A stretch of DNA of 64,000 nucleotides from contig OZ244776.1 in assembly GCA_965219515.1 (NCBI GenBank), forward strand, positions 1,612,001-1,676,000. Direction: 5' to 3'. The notes below the pieces were generated by a model. It was not told the origin of the DNA, made no database searches, and was given only the letters and a program-made list of their open reading frames with translations. Numbering within the stretch: position 1 is the first letter of the stretch; the number at the start of each line of letters is the position of its first letter. This document shows, one piece after another, positions 45,355-53,589 of the stretch. This stretch comes from Ilyomonas sp965219515 (GTDB lineage: Bacteria > Bacteroidota > Bacteroidia > Chitinophagales > Chitinophagaceae). Position numbers and translations under genes: made by a program.

Positions 45355-47598
45355 TTAGTGATTTAATCCCTGATAAAAAAATACATCTTCTTTTAGTTTT
45401 GCCTTTATTGTATTCACCAGTTTTGTAAAGTCGTCCAATTCCTGTTTCTGTTGAATGATGAAACTGTTATCATCTAATTTACCCAGCACTTCTTCCATTT
45501 CTCTCTCGTTTTCGTAAGTCATTTTCCGGAAAGGATTGCTGTAATCTTTTGCCCGCGACGAATAAATGGCATCCATCATCATTTTTTTTATAGCGATGGC
45601 TTCATCAAGCCATTTTTCTACATCTCCAACAGATAAATCTGACAGGTTCATCTGCCTGATTTCTGCCAGCGATGCCAGCGCATGTTCTCTTTTTTGCTGC
45701 TGATAAACTTCGCCCTGCAAACGATAAAAATGATGCACCGACTGCCAGCTATTGATTATATTTTCTTTTATTTCTGTTTTCAACTGATGAACAACTTCTT
45801 CAGGCATCAGTTGCCCGCCTGCATTCAGCCAGTTGCCTCGCTGTTTTTTCGGCAAACATAATTTCCAATCCGCATTCTCACTCAAACATTGTTGCCACAA
45901 TACGATAAACTGATTGATGCCATAGTAAAAAATCATGTTTTTAGATGCATCATACGCTTTTTGAATTTTAATTAAAACCGTTTTGCGCTTTGCATTTTCA
46001 AAACCGGGAACGCTAATTTCCAACTGGTTAATCAGTTCATTTTTTTCATTCAATAATTCTTTGCCTTTCAATCTGCATGCTTCGTCAGTAGCCAAAACTT
46101 CGTTCTCAATTTGCTCGTAATAGGCCGCCCCGGTTGCCGTTTCAAATAAAACCAGTGAGGAAAACATTTCGTTCACGCTGTCGGGAGCCAGATAATCCGT
46201 TTCCAGATGCTGTATTTTTTCGCCACGCTTATCGCGGTCGGCATATTTGCGGCTGTTGCGCACAAGCGCATACATATTGTATAAAAACCAGTATGCCGGC
46301 ATTACAACCAGCCTGTCTTTGGCGGCATCAACACTTACCAGCGAAAAAGGAACCGGAATATTCATTTCATACGCATAATCGCCTTTGGCAAGAATGGTAA
46401 AACCGGCCAGTTTTGTATTGTGTTTGATGCTTACGCACAAGCCCGGCCAAAAGCCGCGACCCGCTACGAACTCGCCATCGGCGCCACGGGAATTGTGATT
46501 GGAGCCAATGGTGGCACCGGCAGGTATATTGCTTTGTCCCATTATTACAGCGGCGCATAAAAAGGAATTGTTATGATGCTGCTCGTGCGTAGGAAAAATA
46601 AGCGAGTTCAGCACTTCGCAGCAGGAAATGGTGGCGTTATTTCCCAGATAAGAATTAATGAGCCGCGCGCCGTATTTTAACTGCGAATGCGAAGCCATGA
46701 TAAAACGTACCGCTTTTACGCCGTAAAAAATGCGGCAGCCATAACCGATAATGCCGTTTACCAGCTCGCAGCCTTCGCCTATTTGCGTTCTTCCTTCTTC
46801 ACCGGAATTAATGGTAAGGTTTTTTAATTTATTAGCCCCTTTAATGTATGCATCCTCTCCTATGCAAACGTCTTTAATAATGTTGCTGTTTTTAACAATG
46901 CTTCTGTTGCCAATGGTACCGTAATAACCGCGTGTTGAAGCAAATTCTTTTTCGGTAAAACGCGCCAGGCAATTCATCAGCAGTTCATCTTCGCGGTAGC
47001 GGCTCCACAGCCACGCATCGCCGGGTTGCATGCCATTGAACGGCAGCACGCTGCGGTTGCCGTTTTCGTTTGCGATTTCCAGCCTGATGCGAACGCCATC
47101 CGGCTCGCCGTCTTTTATAATGCCGTTGCCAAACTTAGCATGATTGGTGGTTACCAGTTCATCTACATTGGTTATCATTACCTCGCTGCCGATAATGTAA
47201 TGCGATAAATAATGAACATTTTCGATGGCTATATTGTCTCCGAAATCGCAACTGATAATGGTAGAATTATAGAGGCCGACAGGCAACTTTAAATCGCTGA
47301 AGCTAAGAACAATTTGTTCCAGCTTGCCGATGCGCACCAAACCGTAAAATTTACAGTTTTTTACCAGTTCGGGATTGAATGCGTCGGATACCAAAACGTG
47401 ATTCCAGTTGTCGCTGGTATTTCGGTTTCGTACCAAAGCTTCTGTTTCGGAAGCCGTTAAACTGTGGTATGCAATGCCACTGCGGTTTTGCCGGTTGCGA
47501 AGGTAATATTCGTCTTCGCCGGGCGGCAAATGGTTTGCAGAAATAAAACCATACCCGATTGAGGGCAAACTGCTTTTTACAATTGTATTTTTAGCCAT
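45355..47598 (-). CDS. DUF4954-family protein with left-handed beta-helix region
   Basis: The 747-residue protein is a Bacteroidota-specific conserved family (DUF4954). The central part (about 80-400) consists of hexapeptide-like repeats of the left-handed beta-helix type, for example IVKNSNIIKDVCIGEDAYIK and GRTQIGEGCELVNGIIGYGC, as in nucleotidyl- and acyl-transferases acting on sugars. The C-terminal 300 residues are mostly helical, including ENAKRKTVLIKIQKAYDASK. The N-terminus holds no nucleotidyltransferase signature that I can see, and there is no signal peptide. The biochemical function is not established; a sugar-nucleotide or transferase-like role is only suggested by the fold. It stands alone. 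Confidence 0.82.
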   Translation of the reverse strand: MAKNTIVKSSLPSIGYGFISANHLPPGEDEYYLRNRQNRSGIAYHSLTASETEALVRNRNTSDNWNHVLVSDAFNPELVKNCKFYGLVRIGKLEQIVLSFSDLKLPVGLYNSTIISCDFGDNIAIENVHYLSHYIIGSEVMITNVDELVTTNHAKFGNGIIKDGEPDGVRIRLEIANENGNRSVLPFNGMQPGDAWLWSRYREDELLMNCLARFTEKEFASTRGYYGTIGNRSIVKNSNIIKDVCIGEDAYIKGANKLKNLTINSGEEGRTQIGEGCELVNGIIGYGCRIFYGVKAVRFIMASHSQLKYGARLINSYLGNNATISCCEVLNSLIFPTHEQHHNNSFLCAAVIMGQSNIPAGATIGSNHNSRGADGEFVAGRGFWPGLCVSIKHNTKLAGFTILAKGDYAYEMNIPVPFSLVSVDAAKDRLVVMPAYWFLYNMYALVRNSRKYADRDKRGEKIQHLETDYLAPDSVNEMFSSLVLFETATGAAYYEQIENEVLATDEACRLKGKELLNEKNELINQLEISVPGFENAKRKTVLIKIQKAYDASKNMIFYYGINQFIVLWQQCLSENADWKLCLPKKQRGNWLNAGGQLMPEEVVHQLKTEIKENIINSWQSVHHFYRLQGEVYQQQKREHALASLAEIRQMNLSDLSVGDVEKWLDEAIAIKKMMMDAIYSSRAKDYSNPFRKMTYENEREMEEVLGKLDDNSFIIQQKQELDDFTKLVNTIKAKLKEDVFFYQGLNH

Positions 47599-47732
47599 TG
47601 CTTATTTAATTTAAGAAGCAGGCGAATGTAGAAATTCCGCATTTACCATTGCTTATTAACAGCAGAACTGCGATAGTGCTTTTATATCATCTTTATAACA
47701 GGCTGATAAAGAAAGAGAAACATTTCCGGTTT

Positions 47733-47740
47733 TATTTTTG
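47733..47740 (+). promoter_or_regulatory. Candidate -7 box (TATTTTTG) for the small gene at 47805
   Basis: TATTTTTG fits TAnnTTTG and lies about 65 bases upstream of the small ORF, supporting its expression. Confidence 0.3.
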
Positions 47741-47804
47741 GTGTAATAAGTGAATATTATCTTTTTCGGGTTGTGATTTTTTAATCGGGTAATGTTCTAT
47801 TTTC

Positions 47805-48029
47805 ATGTTGAAAAACGAGACCAACTTTATGGAAAGCAATCAAAACGCCGTGCTAACCGCAAGCGCATCCGGCAGTAAAAAATCTTTTCTTACACCACGC
47901 GAATTGATTAAATACCACATCGAAAATCCGGAGGAGCCGATTACGGAAGAAGACATCCGCAATCTGAATCTGGTAAAACAAAGAGTGGTAAGCTTTGTGG
48001 CAAACGATTTTTCAAGGTCGGCTGACTAA
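47805..48029 (+). CDS. Conserved-looking small hypothetical protein
   Basis: The protein has 74 residues (66 if started at the inner ATG, MESNQNAV). A Ser/Ala-rich start is followed by a well-ordered segment, FLTPRELIKYHIENPEEPIT, then EEDIRNLNLVKQRVVSF, with a helix-turn-helix-like alternation of charged and hydrophobic residues. There is no signal peptide, membrane segment or cysteine. I do not recognise a named family. The candidate promoter box and typical codon use make it a plausible real gene. It is convergent with the NIPSNAP gene, with 28 bases between. Confidence 0.6.
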   Translation: MLKNETNFMESNQNAVLTASASGSKKSFLTPRELIKYHIENPEEPITEEDIRNLNLVKQRVVSFVANDFSRSAD

Positions 48030-48057
48030 CATCAGATTTGCGAAAAGTTTGCCGGCA

Positions 48058-48831
48058 CTAAAAAACTGATGTTATTCTGGAAACGATTTTTGCATCGGCA
48101 TAATCGGGAATGGCTTTCAGTTTTGCCCATCCGGCACTATTCACAAATGTTTTCCATTCGGCATCATGCGCCGCCATATCATCAAACTGAAGCATGTAAG
48201 TAAGATTGGGACGCGCATTGCCAATTAAGCTTTCTCCAAAAAATACAGGGTGAAAATCGGCCTGCAAAAACACATCAATCTCGCCGCCTTCATTAAACAT
48301 CTCTATCTTTTTTTTACCTGCCATTTCGCCCGAGCTTTCATAGCGGCGCAATTCAAACATGCGCGTTTTATCGTTCATCGTTTTTAGCTGCGGATAAAGA
48401 GGAAACGCATAAAGCAAAGCGCTTTCAATGCGCTCGTAAGCCGGTGCCGTGACAGGCGCATTCAGATACGCATCAGCCTCCTTTAAGTAACCGGCGTTTT
48501 TTAATAAGCGATCGTTGCTTGTTACAAATTCTTCCAATGACTGATATGGTATTAAAATGTAAACTTTGGTTTGACCTTCCGGCTTCATTTCGGTGAAAAC
48601 GCCGATATGATTGCTGCCGATTTTGTTATACGCCGGTATGGCTGCATTCTTAAAATACGCTTCCACAATTTGTTGCTGCGTTTCATTTTTTAAAACATAA
48701 GTGCGCAGCTCATAATACTGGCGGTTTTCGGCTTTATCAGAAGTCATTGTTGTTGCATTTGCAGTTGATTGTATCAGCGTAGGTATTGAACCGGCAAGCA
48801 TGGATGATTTTACAAACGAACGTCGTTTCAT
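48058..48831 (-). CDS. NIPSNAP-family protein with Tat-like signal
   Basis: The 257-residue protein begins MKRRSFVKSSMLAGSIPTLI, with the twin-arginine R-R-x-F pattern, so it is probably exported folded. Two ferredoxin-like NIPSNAP (dimeric alpha-beta barrel) domains follow: YYELRTYVLKNETQQQIVEA (about 38-57) with VYILIPYQSLEEF, and MFELRRYESSGEMAGKKKIE (about 148-167) with LTYMLQFDDMAAHDAEWKTF. The enzymatic or binding role of this family in bacteria is unknown. It stands alone upstream of nothing obviously related. Confidence 0.85.
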   Translation of the reverse strand: MKRRSFVKSSMLAGSIPTLIQSTANATTMTSDKAENRQYYELRTYVLKNETQQQIVEAYFKNAAIPAYNKIGSNHIGVFTEMKPEGQTKVYILIPYQSLEEFVTSNDRLLKNAGYLKEADAYLNAPVTAPAYERIESALLYAFPLYPQLKTMNDKTRMFELRRYESSGEMAGKKKIEMFNEGGEIDVFLQADFHPVFFGESLIGNARPNLTYMLQFDDMAAHDAEWKTFVNSAGWAKLKAIPDYADAKIVSRITSVF

Positions 48832-48924
48832 AAAGTATAATTTGTATTAAAAATAAGCGGAAATTATTCGTACTGATACAATGAAAATGATGAACACGAA
48901 GTATATTTTCTTTACGGTATATTT

Positions 48925-51753
48925 TTAATCTAAAAACTTTCCCGTATAACTCTCTCCAATTTTTTTTATGCCCGAAGGAATGCCTGCGTAAACCAATTTC
49001 CCGCCTTCATCGCCCGCTTCAGGACCTAAATCTATCAGCCAGTCGGCATTGCGAATCACATCCGTATTGTGCTCAATCACAATCAGAGAATGGCCTTGTT
49101 CTATCAATGCATAAAATGAAGTAAGCAGTTTATTAATGTCGTGAAAATGCAAACCCGTTGTTGGCTCGTCAAAAATAAACAACACTTTGCCTGCCGATTT
49201 TCCTTTACCAAGAAAAGAAGCCAGCTTTACACGCTGCGCCTCGCCGCCGCTTAACGTATCGCTGCTCTGACCGAGTTTAATATATCCCAAACCCACATCC
49301 TGCAAGGGTTGCAGCGCTTTTGCCAAAGCTTTCTCATCTTTAAAAAAAGCAATGGCATCATCAACACTCATGTCTAACACATCCGAAATATTTTTGCCAT
49401 TGTATTGCACTTCCAGCACTTCTTCTTTAAAACGCTTGCCGCCGCATACTTCGCAGGTTAAATGCACATCTGCCAGAAACTGCATTTCTACCACCTGTTC
49501 CCCTTCGCCTTTGCACGTATCGCACCTGCCGCCATCTACATTAAAAGAGAAGTGTTTGGTTTGAAAGCCACGCATTTTAGACAAAGGTTGCCGCGCATAT
49601 AAATCTCTTATTTCATCGTATGCCTTGATGTACGTAACCGGATTGCTGCGGGATGATTTTCCAATCGGATTCTGGTCTATCAGTTCAATTTGCGCGATGT
49701 CATCAACATTGCCTGTTATCGCTTTATGAAAACCGACTTTGTCTGCAAATTCACCTTTTATTTTTCGCAAGGCAGGATACAGTATCTGTTTCACCAACGT
49801 TGTTTTTCCGCTGCCGCTTACGCCGCTAACCACGCACAATATGTTCAGTGGAAACTGCACGGTGATGTTCTTTAAATTGTTGTGACGCGCATCTTCTACG
49901 GTTATGCTTTTTGTCCATTTGCGCGGCTTTTTATTCAGATCAATTCCGAGTTCGCCGGTTAAATATTTACCGGTTAAACTTTCGGGGTTGGCAACAATTT
50001 CATCATAGTTTCCGGTTGCAATTACTTCACCGCCCAAATGCGAAGCAAGCGGTCCCATATCAATAATGTAATCGGCTTCCCGCATCATCATTTCATCATG
50101 TTCCACCACCACAACGGTGTTGTTTAAATCGCGCAATTCTTTTAATACTTTGATCAGTTTTTCCGTATCGCGCGAATGCAGTCCGATGGAAGGTTCATCG
50201 AGAATATACAAAGAATTAGTAAGATTACTGCCGAGGCTGCGTGTAAGCTGAATGCGCTGACTTTCGCCGCCGCTTAGCGTATTGGCCAAACGATTTAAGG
50301 TAAGATAGCCCAAACCCACGTCCACCAATGTTTGCAGCCGTTGCTTTATCTCAATCAAAATGCGTTTGGCTATCTGTTGCTGATGATGGGATAACGAAAG
50401 ATGCAAAAACCACTGCTGCAAATCTTTTATCGGCAGAATGCAAAGCTGACCAATTTGTTTCTCATCAATTTTTACGTACAAGGCTTCCGGCCGCAGGCGA
50501 TAGCCTTTGCAGGTTGGACATACCGTTTTACCGCGAAAACGGCTTAGCATAACACGGTACTGAACTTTATATAAATTCGATTCTACTTCCGCAAAAAAAT
50601 CATCAATGCCCTGCACCGTTGCATTGCCCCGCCAGAGCAGTTCATATTGCTGTTCGGTAAGATCGCAAACCGCCGTATGAACCGGAAAATCATACGTGCG
50701 CGAAGCTTTGATGAAACGGTCGCGCCACTGCCCCATTTTCTCACCTTTCCATGGCGTTACGGCGCCTTCGTAAACGCTTAGCTTCTTATCGGGAATCACC
50801 AGATCGGGATCAATGCCAAGCACCATTCCAAAGCCTTCGCATTCAGGGCACGCGCCATAAGGATTGTTGAACGAAAACAGGTTGGGAACCGGCTCTTCAA
50901 ACTGAATGCCATCCATTTCAAATTTATTGCTGAAATGAATGAGCTTACTGTCAATGTCGAGATACATTTCGCCTTCACCTTCATAGAAAGCGGTATTAAC
51001 CGAATCGGAAATGCGGTGAATATCATCTTCATCGAAGTCTTTCGTTACAATTCTATCAACTAAAATATAAATTGATGGCTGATGGTTGGTAGTTAATTGT
51101 ACTGTTTTTAGTAAATCTTCTTCGTTTGATTCGAGCAGCGCTTCAATTCTCATCGGCTGATTATTTATATACATTCTGGAAAATCCTTTCTGCACAAGTA
51201 TATTGAGTTCTTCACGCGGTTCTCTGTTTGCATGTTGCCTGAAGCGAACAATGATGACAACTTTGCTTCCGTGCGGTAAAGCTTTTATCGCATGAACCAC
51301 ATCGGTTACATCATCTTTTTTCACTTCTCTGCCACTAACAGGCGAGATGGTTTTACCAATACGCGCATACATCAAACGGAGATAATCATAAATCTCCGTC
51401 ATGCTGCCAACGGTGCTGCGCGGCGTGCGTGTAATAACTTTTTGTTCGATGGCGATGGCGGGACATAAGCCTTTGATGTAATCAACATCTGGTTTGTTCA
51501 TTCTTGCCATAAACTGGCGTGCATAAGCGCTAAGGCTTTCTGCGTATCTGCGCTGGCCTTCGGCGAACAATGTATCTATGGTAAGTGAAGATTTTCCGCT
51601 TCCCGAAACGCCGGTTACCACAATCAGCTTGTTTCGCGGAAACGTAACATCAACGTTTTTTAAATTGTGAGTGCGGGCGCCTTTTATTTCAATGTCTCTT
51701 TCGGTTAGTTTTTCCTTCTTTTTTTTAACAGAAACCTTACTCTCTTTTAACAT
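48925..51753 (-). CDS. uvrA: Excinuclease ABC subunit A
   Basis: The 942-residue ATPase recognises DNA damage with UvrB in nucleotide excision repair. The first ABC half has Walker A VTGVSGSGKSSLTIDTLFAE (about 47-66), signature NTLSGGESQRIQLTRSLGS, and a zinc module ACPECEGFG...CPTCKGYRL. The second half has VVSGVSGSGKTTLVKQIL, the zinc finger CDTCKGEG...CEVCGGKRF and signature DTLSGGEAQRVKLASFLGKG. The UvrB-binding region reads KVITRTPRSTVGSMTEIYDY. The length is normal. uvrB and uvrC are not in the window. It is transcribed alone; no SOS box is evident. Confidence 0.97.
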   Translation of the reverse strand: MLKESKVSVKKKKEKLTERDIEIKGARTHNLKNVDVTFPRNKLIVVTGVSGSGKSSLTIDTLFAEGQRRYAESLSAYARQFMARMNKPDVDYIKGLCPAIAIEQKVITRTPRSTVGSMTEIYDYLRLMYARIGKTISPVSGREVKKDDVTDVVHAIKALPHGSKVVIIVRFRQHANREPREELNILVQKGFSRMYINNQPMRIEALLESNEEDLLKTVQLTTNHQPSIYILVDRIVTKDFDEDDIHRISDSVNTAFYEGEGEMYLDIDSKLIHFSNKFEMDGIQFEEPVPNLFSFNNPYGACPECEGFGMVLGIDPDLVIPDKKLSVYEGAVTPWKGEKMGQWRDRFIKASRTYDFPVHTAVCDLTEQQYELLWRGNATVQGIDDFFAEVESNLYKVQYRVMLSRFRGKTVCPTCKGYRLRPEALYVKIDEKQIGQLCILPIKDLQQWFLHLSLSHHQQQIAKRILIEIKQRLQTLVDVGLGYLTLNRLANTLSGGESQRIQLTRSLGSNLTNSLYILDEPSIGLHSRDTEKLIKVLKELRDLNNTVVVVEHDEMMMREADYIIDMGPLASHLGGEVIATGNYDEIVANPESLTGKYLTGELGIDLNKKPRKWTKSITVEDARHNNLKNITVQFPLNILCVVSGVSGSGKTTLVKQILYPALRKIKGEFADKVGFHKAITGNVDDIAQIELIDQNPIGKSSRSNPVTYIKAYDEIRDLYARQPLSKMRGFQTKHFSFNVDGGRCDTCKGEGEQVVEMQFLADVHLTCEVCGGKRFKEEVLEVQYNGKNISDVLDMSVDDAIAFFKDEKALAKALQPLQDVGLGYIKLGQSSDTLSGGEAQRVKLASFLGKGKSAGKVLFIFDEPTTGLHFHDINKLLTSFYALIEQGHSLIVIEHNTDVIRNADWLIDLGPEAGDEGGKLVYAGIPSGIKKIGESYTGKFLD

Positions 51754-51830
51754 CTTTATTCGTGATTAAAAAAACATTTATAGCGAATTAAATTATCCTT
51801 TTATTTGCATTAATTTTACAATTGTAGTGC

Positions 51831-51855
51831 AATAACAGTAAAAAAACTTGTTATT
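51831..51855. repeat. Inverted repeat upstream of the sigma-factor gene
   Basis: AATAACA (51831-51837) and TGTTATT (51849-51855) are exact inverted copies with an 11-base A-rich spacer, about 110 bases before the sigma-factor ATG, in the gap to divergent uvrA. It may be an operator or chance in AT-rich DNA. Confidence 0.3.
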
Positions 51856-51965
51856 TTCACAACCAGAATAAAAAGCATTTTTGCCTATACAAAACTTCTA
51901 CCTCATTCATTTTCCGAATTGTTTTTTTTAACGTTATCATTTTTTTAAAATTCAGTTTTACCTGT

Positions 51966-52547
51966 ATGAGGCTGTATAATTCCATGACCGATACCCAGTT
52001 AGTGCTTTCGTTTCAGGAAGGCAACATGTGCGCATTCGAATCGCTGATTGAACGCTACCAGGACAAGCTTTATTCTTCTATTCTGTTTTTAGTAAAGGAT
52101 AAATATCTTGCCGAAGATATGTTTCAGGAAACGTTTATCCGCATTATTGATACGCTTCGCAACAAGCGCTATAATGAGGAAGGAAAGTTTTTGCCCTGGG
52201 CGCTGCGCATTGCACACAATCTTTGCGTAGATCATTTTAGAAAAGTAAAAAGAACGCCATCCATCTTAACAGGCGACAACCAGGATATTTTTGAAGTGAT
52301 AAACGTGGTGGAAGAAACGGCCGAACAAAAGATGATGCGCCGCCAGAGCCACGACACCATGTATGCCATGCTTGACAAACTGCCCGAGGAACAGCGTGAA
52401 GTGATTGTGCTGCGCCACTTTGGCGATATGAGCTTTAAAGATATTGCGCGGCTTACCAATTGCAGTATTAACACAGCATTGGGTAGAATGCGTTACGGAT
52501 TAATCAATCTTCGCAAAATGATGATGGAAAAACAAATTGCCTTATAG
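51966..52547 (+). CDS. ECF-type RNA polymerase sigma factor
   Basis: The 193-residue protein has sigma region 2 (YQDKLYSSILFLVKDKYLAE, then DMFQETFIRIIDTL and FLPWALRIAHNLCVDHFRKV; about 25-95) and region 4 (LPEEQREVIVLRHFGDMSFK, then DIARLTNCSINTALGRMRYG; about 138-178), which recognise the -10 and -35 parts of target promoters. Region 3 is missing, as in ECF factors. No anti-sigma factor gene lies next to it, unlike the FecI-type systems of Bacteroidota. The 3' side carries folded sequence and a strong terminator. Targets are unknown. Confidence 0.92.
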   Translation: MRLYNSMTDTQLVLSFQEGNMCAFESLIERYQDKLYSSILFLVKDKYLAEDMFQETFIRIIDTLRNKRYNEEGKFLPWALRIAHNLCVDHFRKVKRTPSILTGDNQDIFEVINVVEETAEQKMMRRQSHDTMYAMLDKLPEEQREVIVLRHFGDMSFKDIARLTNCSINTALGRMRYGLINLRKMMMEKQIAL

Positions 52548-52641
52548 GTAAATGTATGTCATCCGTTATTATTTTGTGATTACTAACGGTTTGCCGATTG
52601 TCATACATTACAAGATAGTATTCGGATGACAGCCAAATTTG

Positions 52642-52679
52642 AAAGGTTTGTTCAGCAATTGCTGAGCAAACCTTTTTTA
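52642..52679 (+). terminator. Strong intrinsic terminator after the sigma-factor gene
   Basis: AAAGGTTTG (52642-52650) pairs with CAAACCTTT (52667-52675) around an inner perfect palindrome TCAGCAATTGCTGA, and TTTTTTAT ends it. It lies about 95 bases after the stop, so the transcript would include the folded sequence before it. Confidence 0.8.
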
Positions 52680-52769
52680 TTGTTTGAACCCGCATTAATA
52701 AGATGTTTGAGATGAATGGGATTTATGCTCTACCATCCAAAAATATTCTAAACTTATAACCTGATAATT

Positions 52770-52868
52770 TAGATTCCAGCATCGTCTCCTGAATAGGACG
52801 ATGCGGTGAAAGAGAATGATGTTTTCTGCACTGCACCGTCCACTTTGAGAGACGGTGCTGGAACCGGA
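52770..52868. repeat. REP-like palindromic element, copy A
   Basis: Two perfect 8-bp hairpins occur: GCATCGTC/GACGATGC (52779-52786 with 52797-52804) and GCACCGTC/GACGGTGC (52833-52840 with 52851-52858), each with a 10-base loop. The whole stretch is about 85-90% identical by eye to copy B at 53590-53684. Confidence 0.85.
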
Positions 52869-52900
52869 GCGAGTTGAGATATTTTGTATACCTTAAAAAA

Positions 52901-53119
52901 TTACCGTTTAAGAGCTTTTGATTTAATTATTAAGTAGAAACATCTAAACACAAAAAGTGTTAGTGCTACTACTACGCCTTCTGTAACGATTTGGGTAATA
53001 GTTCGGTTTCTAAAATCAAAGATGTCAAACTTTCTGAAAACAATACCGATAATTATAAAGCATAAAAAAGCAATAACTGTATAAATGAATATCTCAAAAT
53101 AAATTTTCTTATTTCGCAT
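52901..53119 (-). CDS. Small two-helix membrane protein (unit 2)
   Basis: From ATG 53119 (MRNKKIYFEIFIY) the protein has 72 residues with two hydrophobic helices (about 8-30 and 46-66), a central VFRKFDIF and a basic C-terminus (KSKALKR). It shares size, topology, the central VFRxFDxF and the KR end with the 64-residue protein at 53229-53423, so the two look like diverged tandem copies. It starts 7 bases after the stop of a short peptide frame, and that spacing recurs in the other unit. The size and position are like immunity proteins of small bacteriocins, but that is inference. A start at 53167 would run through the peptide frame. Confidence 0.6.
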   Translation of the reverse strand: MRNKKIYFEIFIYTVIAFLCFIIIGIVFRKFDIFDFRNRTITQIVTEGVVVALTLFVFRCFYLIIKSKALKR

Positions 53120-53126
53120 ATGAATA

Positions 53127-53228
53127 TTAGTTAGTAAAGTGATCCCATATTTGTTTAGCCGCACCATAACCCGAACAACCTAAACCCCAATCAACAACAT
53201 TCGTTACTATAAGAGTTGCAGCCGTAGT
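53127..53228 (-). pseudogene. Peptide-tail fragment, unit 2
   Basis: Directly after the TAG stop of the 64-residue protein, the same frame continues for 33 sense codons to a TAA at 53127. It includes TLIVTNVVDWGLGCSGYG and ends AAKQIWDHFTN. The end resembles that of the other fragment (AAYQIANHYNH). There is no start codon of its own, so it is a remnant, readable only by stop readthrough. Gly-rich, amphipathic composition suggests a bacteriocin-like core peptide; this is not proven. Confidence 0.4.
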
Positions 53229-53423
53229 CTATCTTTTTTTAAAAAAGCTTTTTGTTACCAGCAAAAGAATACTTGCAATCAAACTTACATAGATTATTTT
53301 ACTGGCAGATAATTGGCCCATTTGAAACAAATCAAAATATCTAAAAACAAAAACTGTAATCAATGTAAATACAAAATACAAAAAGCTGTCAATTATCTGG
53401 ATGTATGAAAACTTATATTTCAT
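53229..53423 (-). CDS. Small two-helix membrane protein (unit 1)
   Basis: The 64-residue protein has two hydrophobic helices (about 8-26 and 40-57), the central FVFRYFDLF and a basic end (KSFFKKR). It is a likely paralogue of the protein at 52901-53119. The ATG lies 5 bases after the stop of the upstream peptide frame, suggesting translational coupling. No known family is recognised. A protective (immunity) role for a membrane-active peptide is an inference from size, topology and position. Confidence 0.6.
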   Translation of the reverse strand: MKYKFSYIQIIDSFLYFVFTLITVFVFRYFDLFQMGQLSASKIIYVSLIASILLLVTKSFFKKR

Positions 53424-53428
53424 AAAAA

Positions 53429-53584
53429 TTAATGATTATAGTGATTAGCTATTTGATATGCTGCATCTGAGACAGAACCTGCTACAGCACTTGTAAGTGC
53501 AGCAATTCCCACCGTGCCCTCCGCTCGGCATAGTCTCCCGACTACGTCGTACTGTCAGCAAATTTTCTGATTTGTAAATTCCAT
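53429..53584 (-). pseudogene. Peptide precursor remnant, unit 1
   Basis: A frame begins ATG at 53584 (MEFTNQKIC), meets TGA at 53557-53555, and continues in the same frame for 41 codons: QYDVVGRLCRAEG, then TVGIAALTSAVAGSVSDAAY and QIANHYNH to TAA at 53429. The latter half is Ala/Gly/Ser-rich and amphipathic, like a small bacteriocin core. The first part overlaps a palindromic repeat (53526-53549) and may be an insertion that broke the gene. A cysteine-rich reading in another frame exists, but I judge it a shadow. Confidence 0.4.
53526..53549. repeat. Second type of palindromic element
   Basis: CGGCATAGTC (53526-53535) and GACTACGTCG (53540-53549) pair over 8 of 10 positions, with two G-T wobbles, around a TCCC loop. 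It lies inside the unit 1 peptide remnant and differs from the flanking GCATCGTC-type repeat. Confidence 0.5.
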
Positions 53585-53589
53585 TTTTA

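Larger units (their letters stand above)
52548..52900. other. Region after the sigma factor: nested inverted repeats, terminator, REP-like copy A
   Basis: Between 52551 and 52630 several inverted repeats compete: AATGTATGTCA (52551-52561) with TGTCATACATT (52599-52609, one mismatch), CCGTTA (52563-52568) with TAACGG (52584-52589), and GTCATCCG (52558-52565) with CGGATGAC (52623-52630). A terminator follows, then copy A of the palindromic repeat. I see no ORF. Confidence 0.55.
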
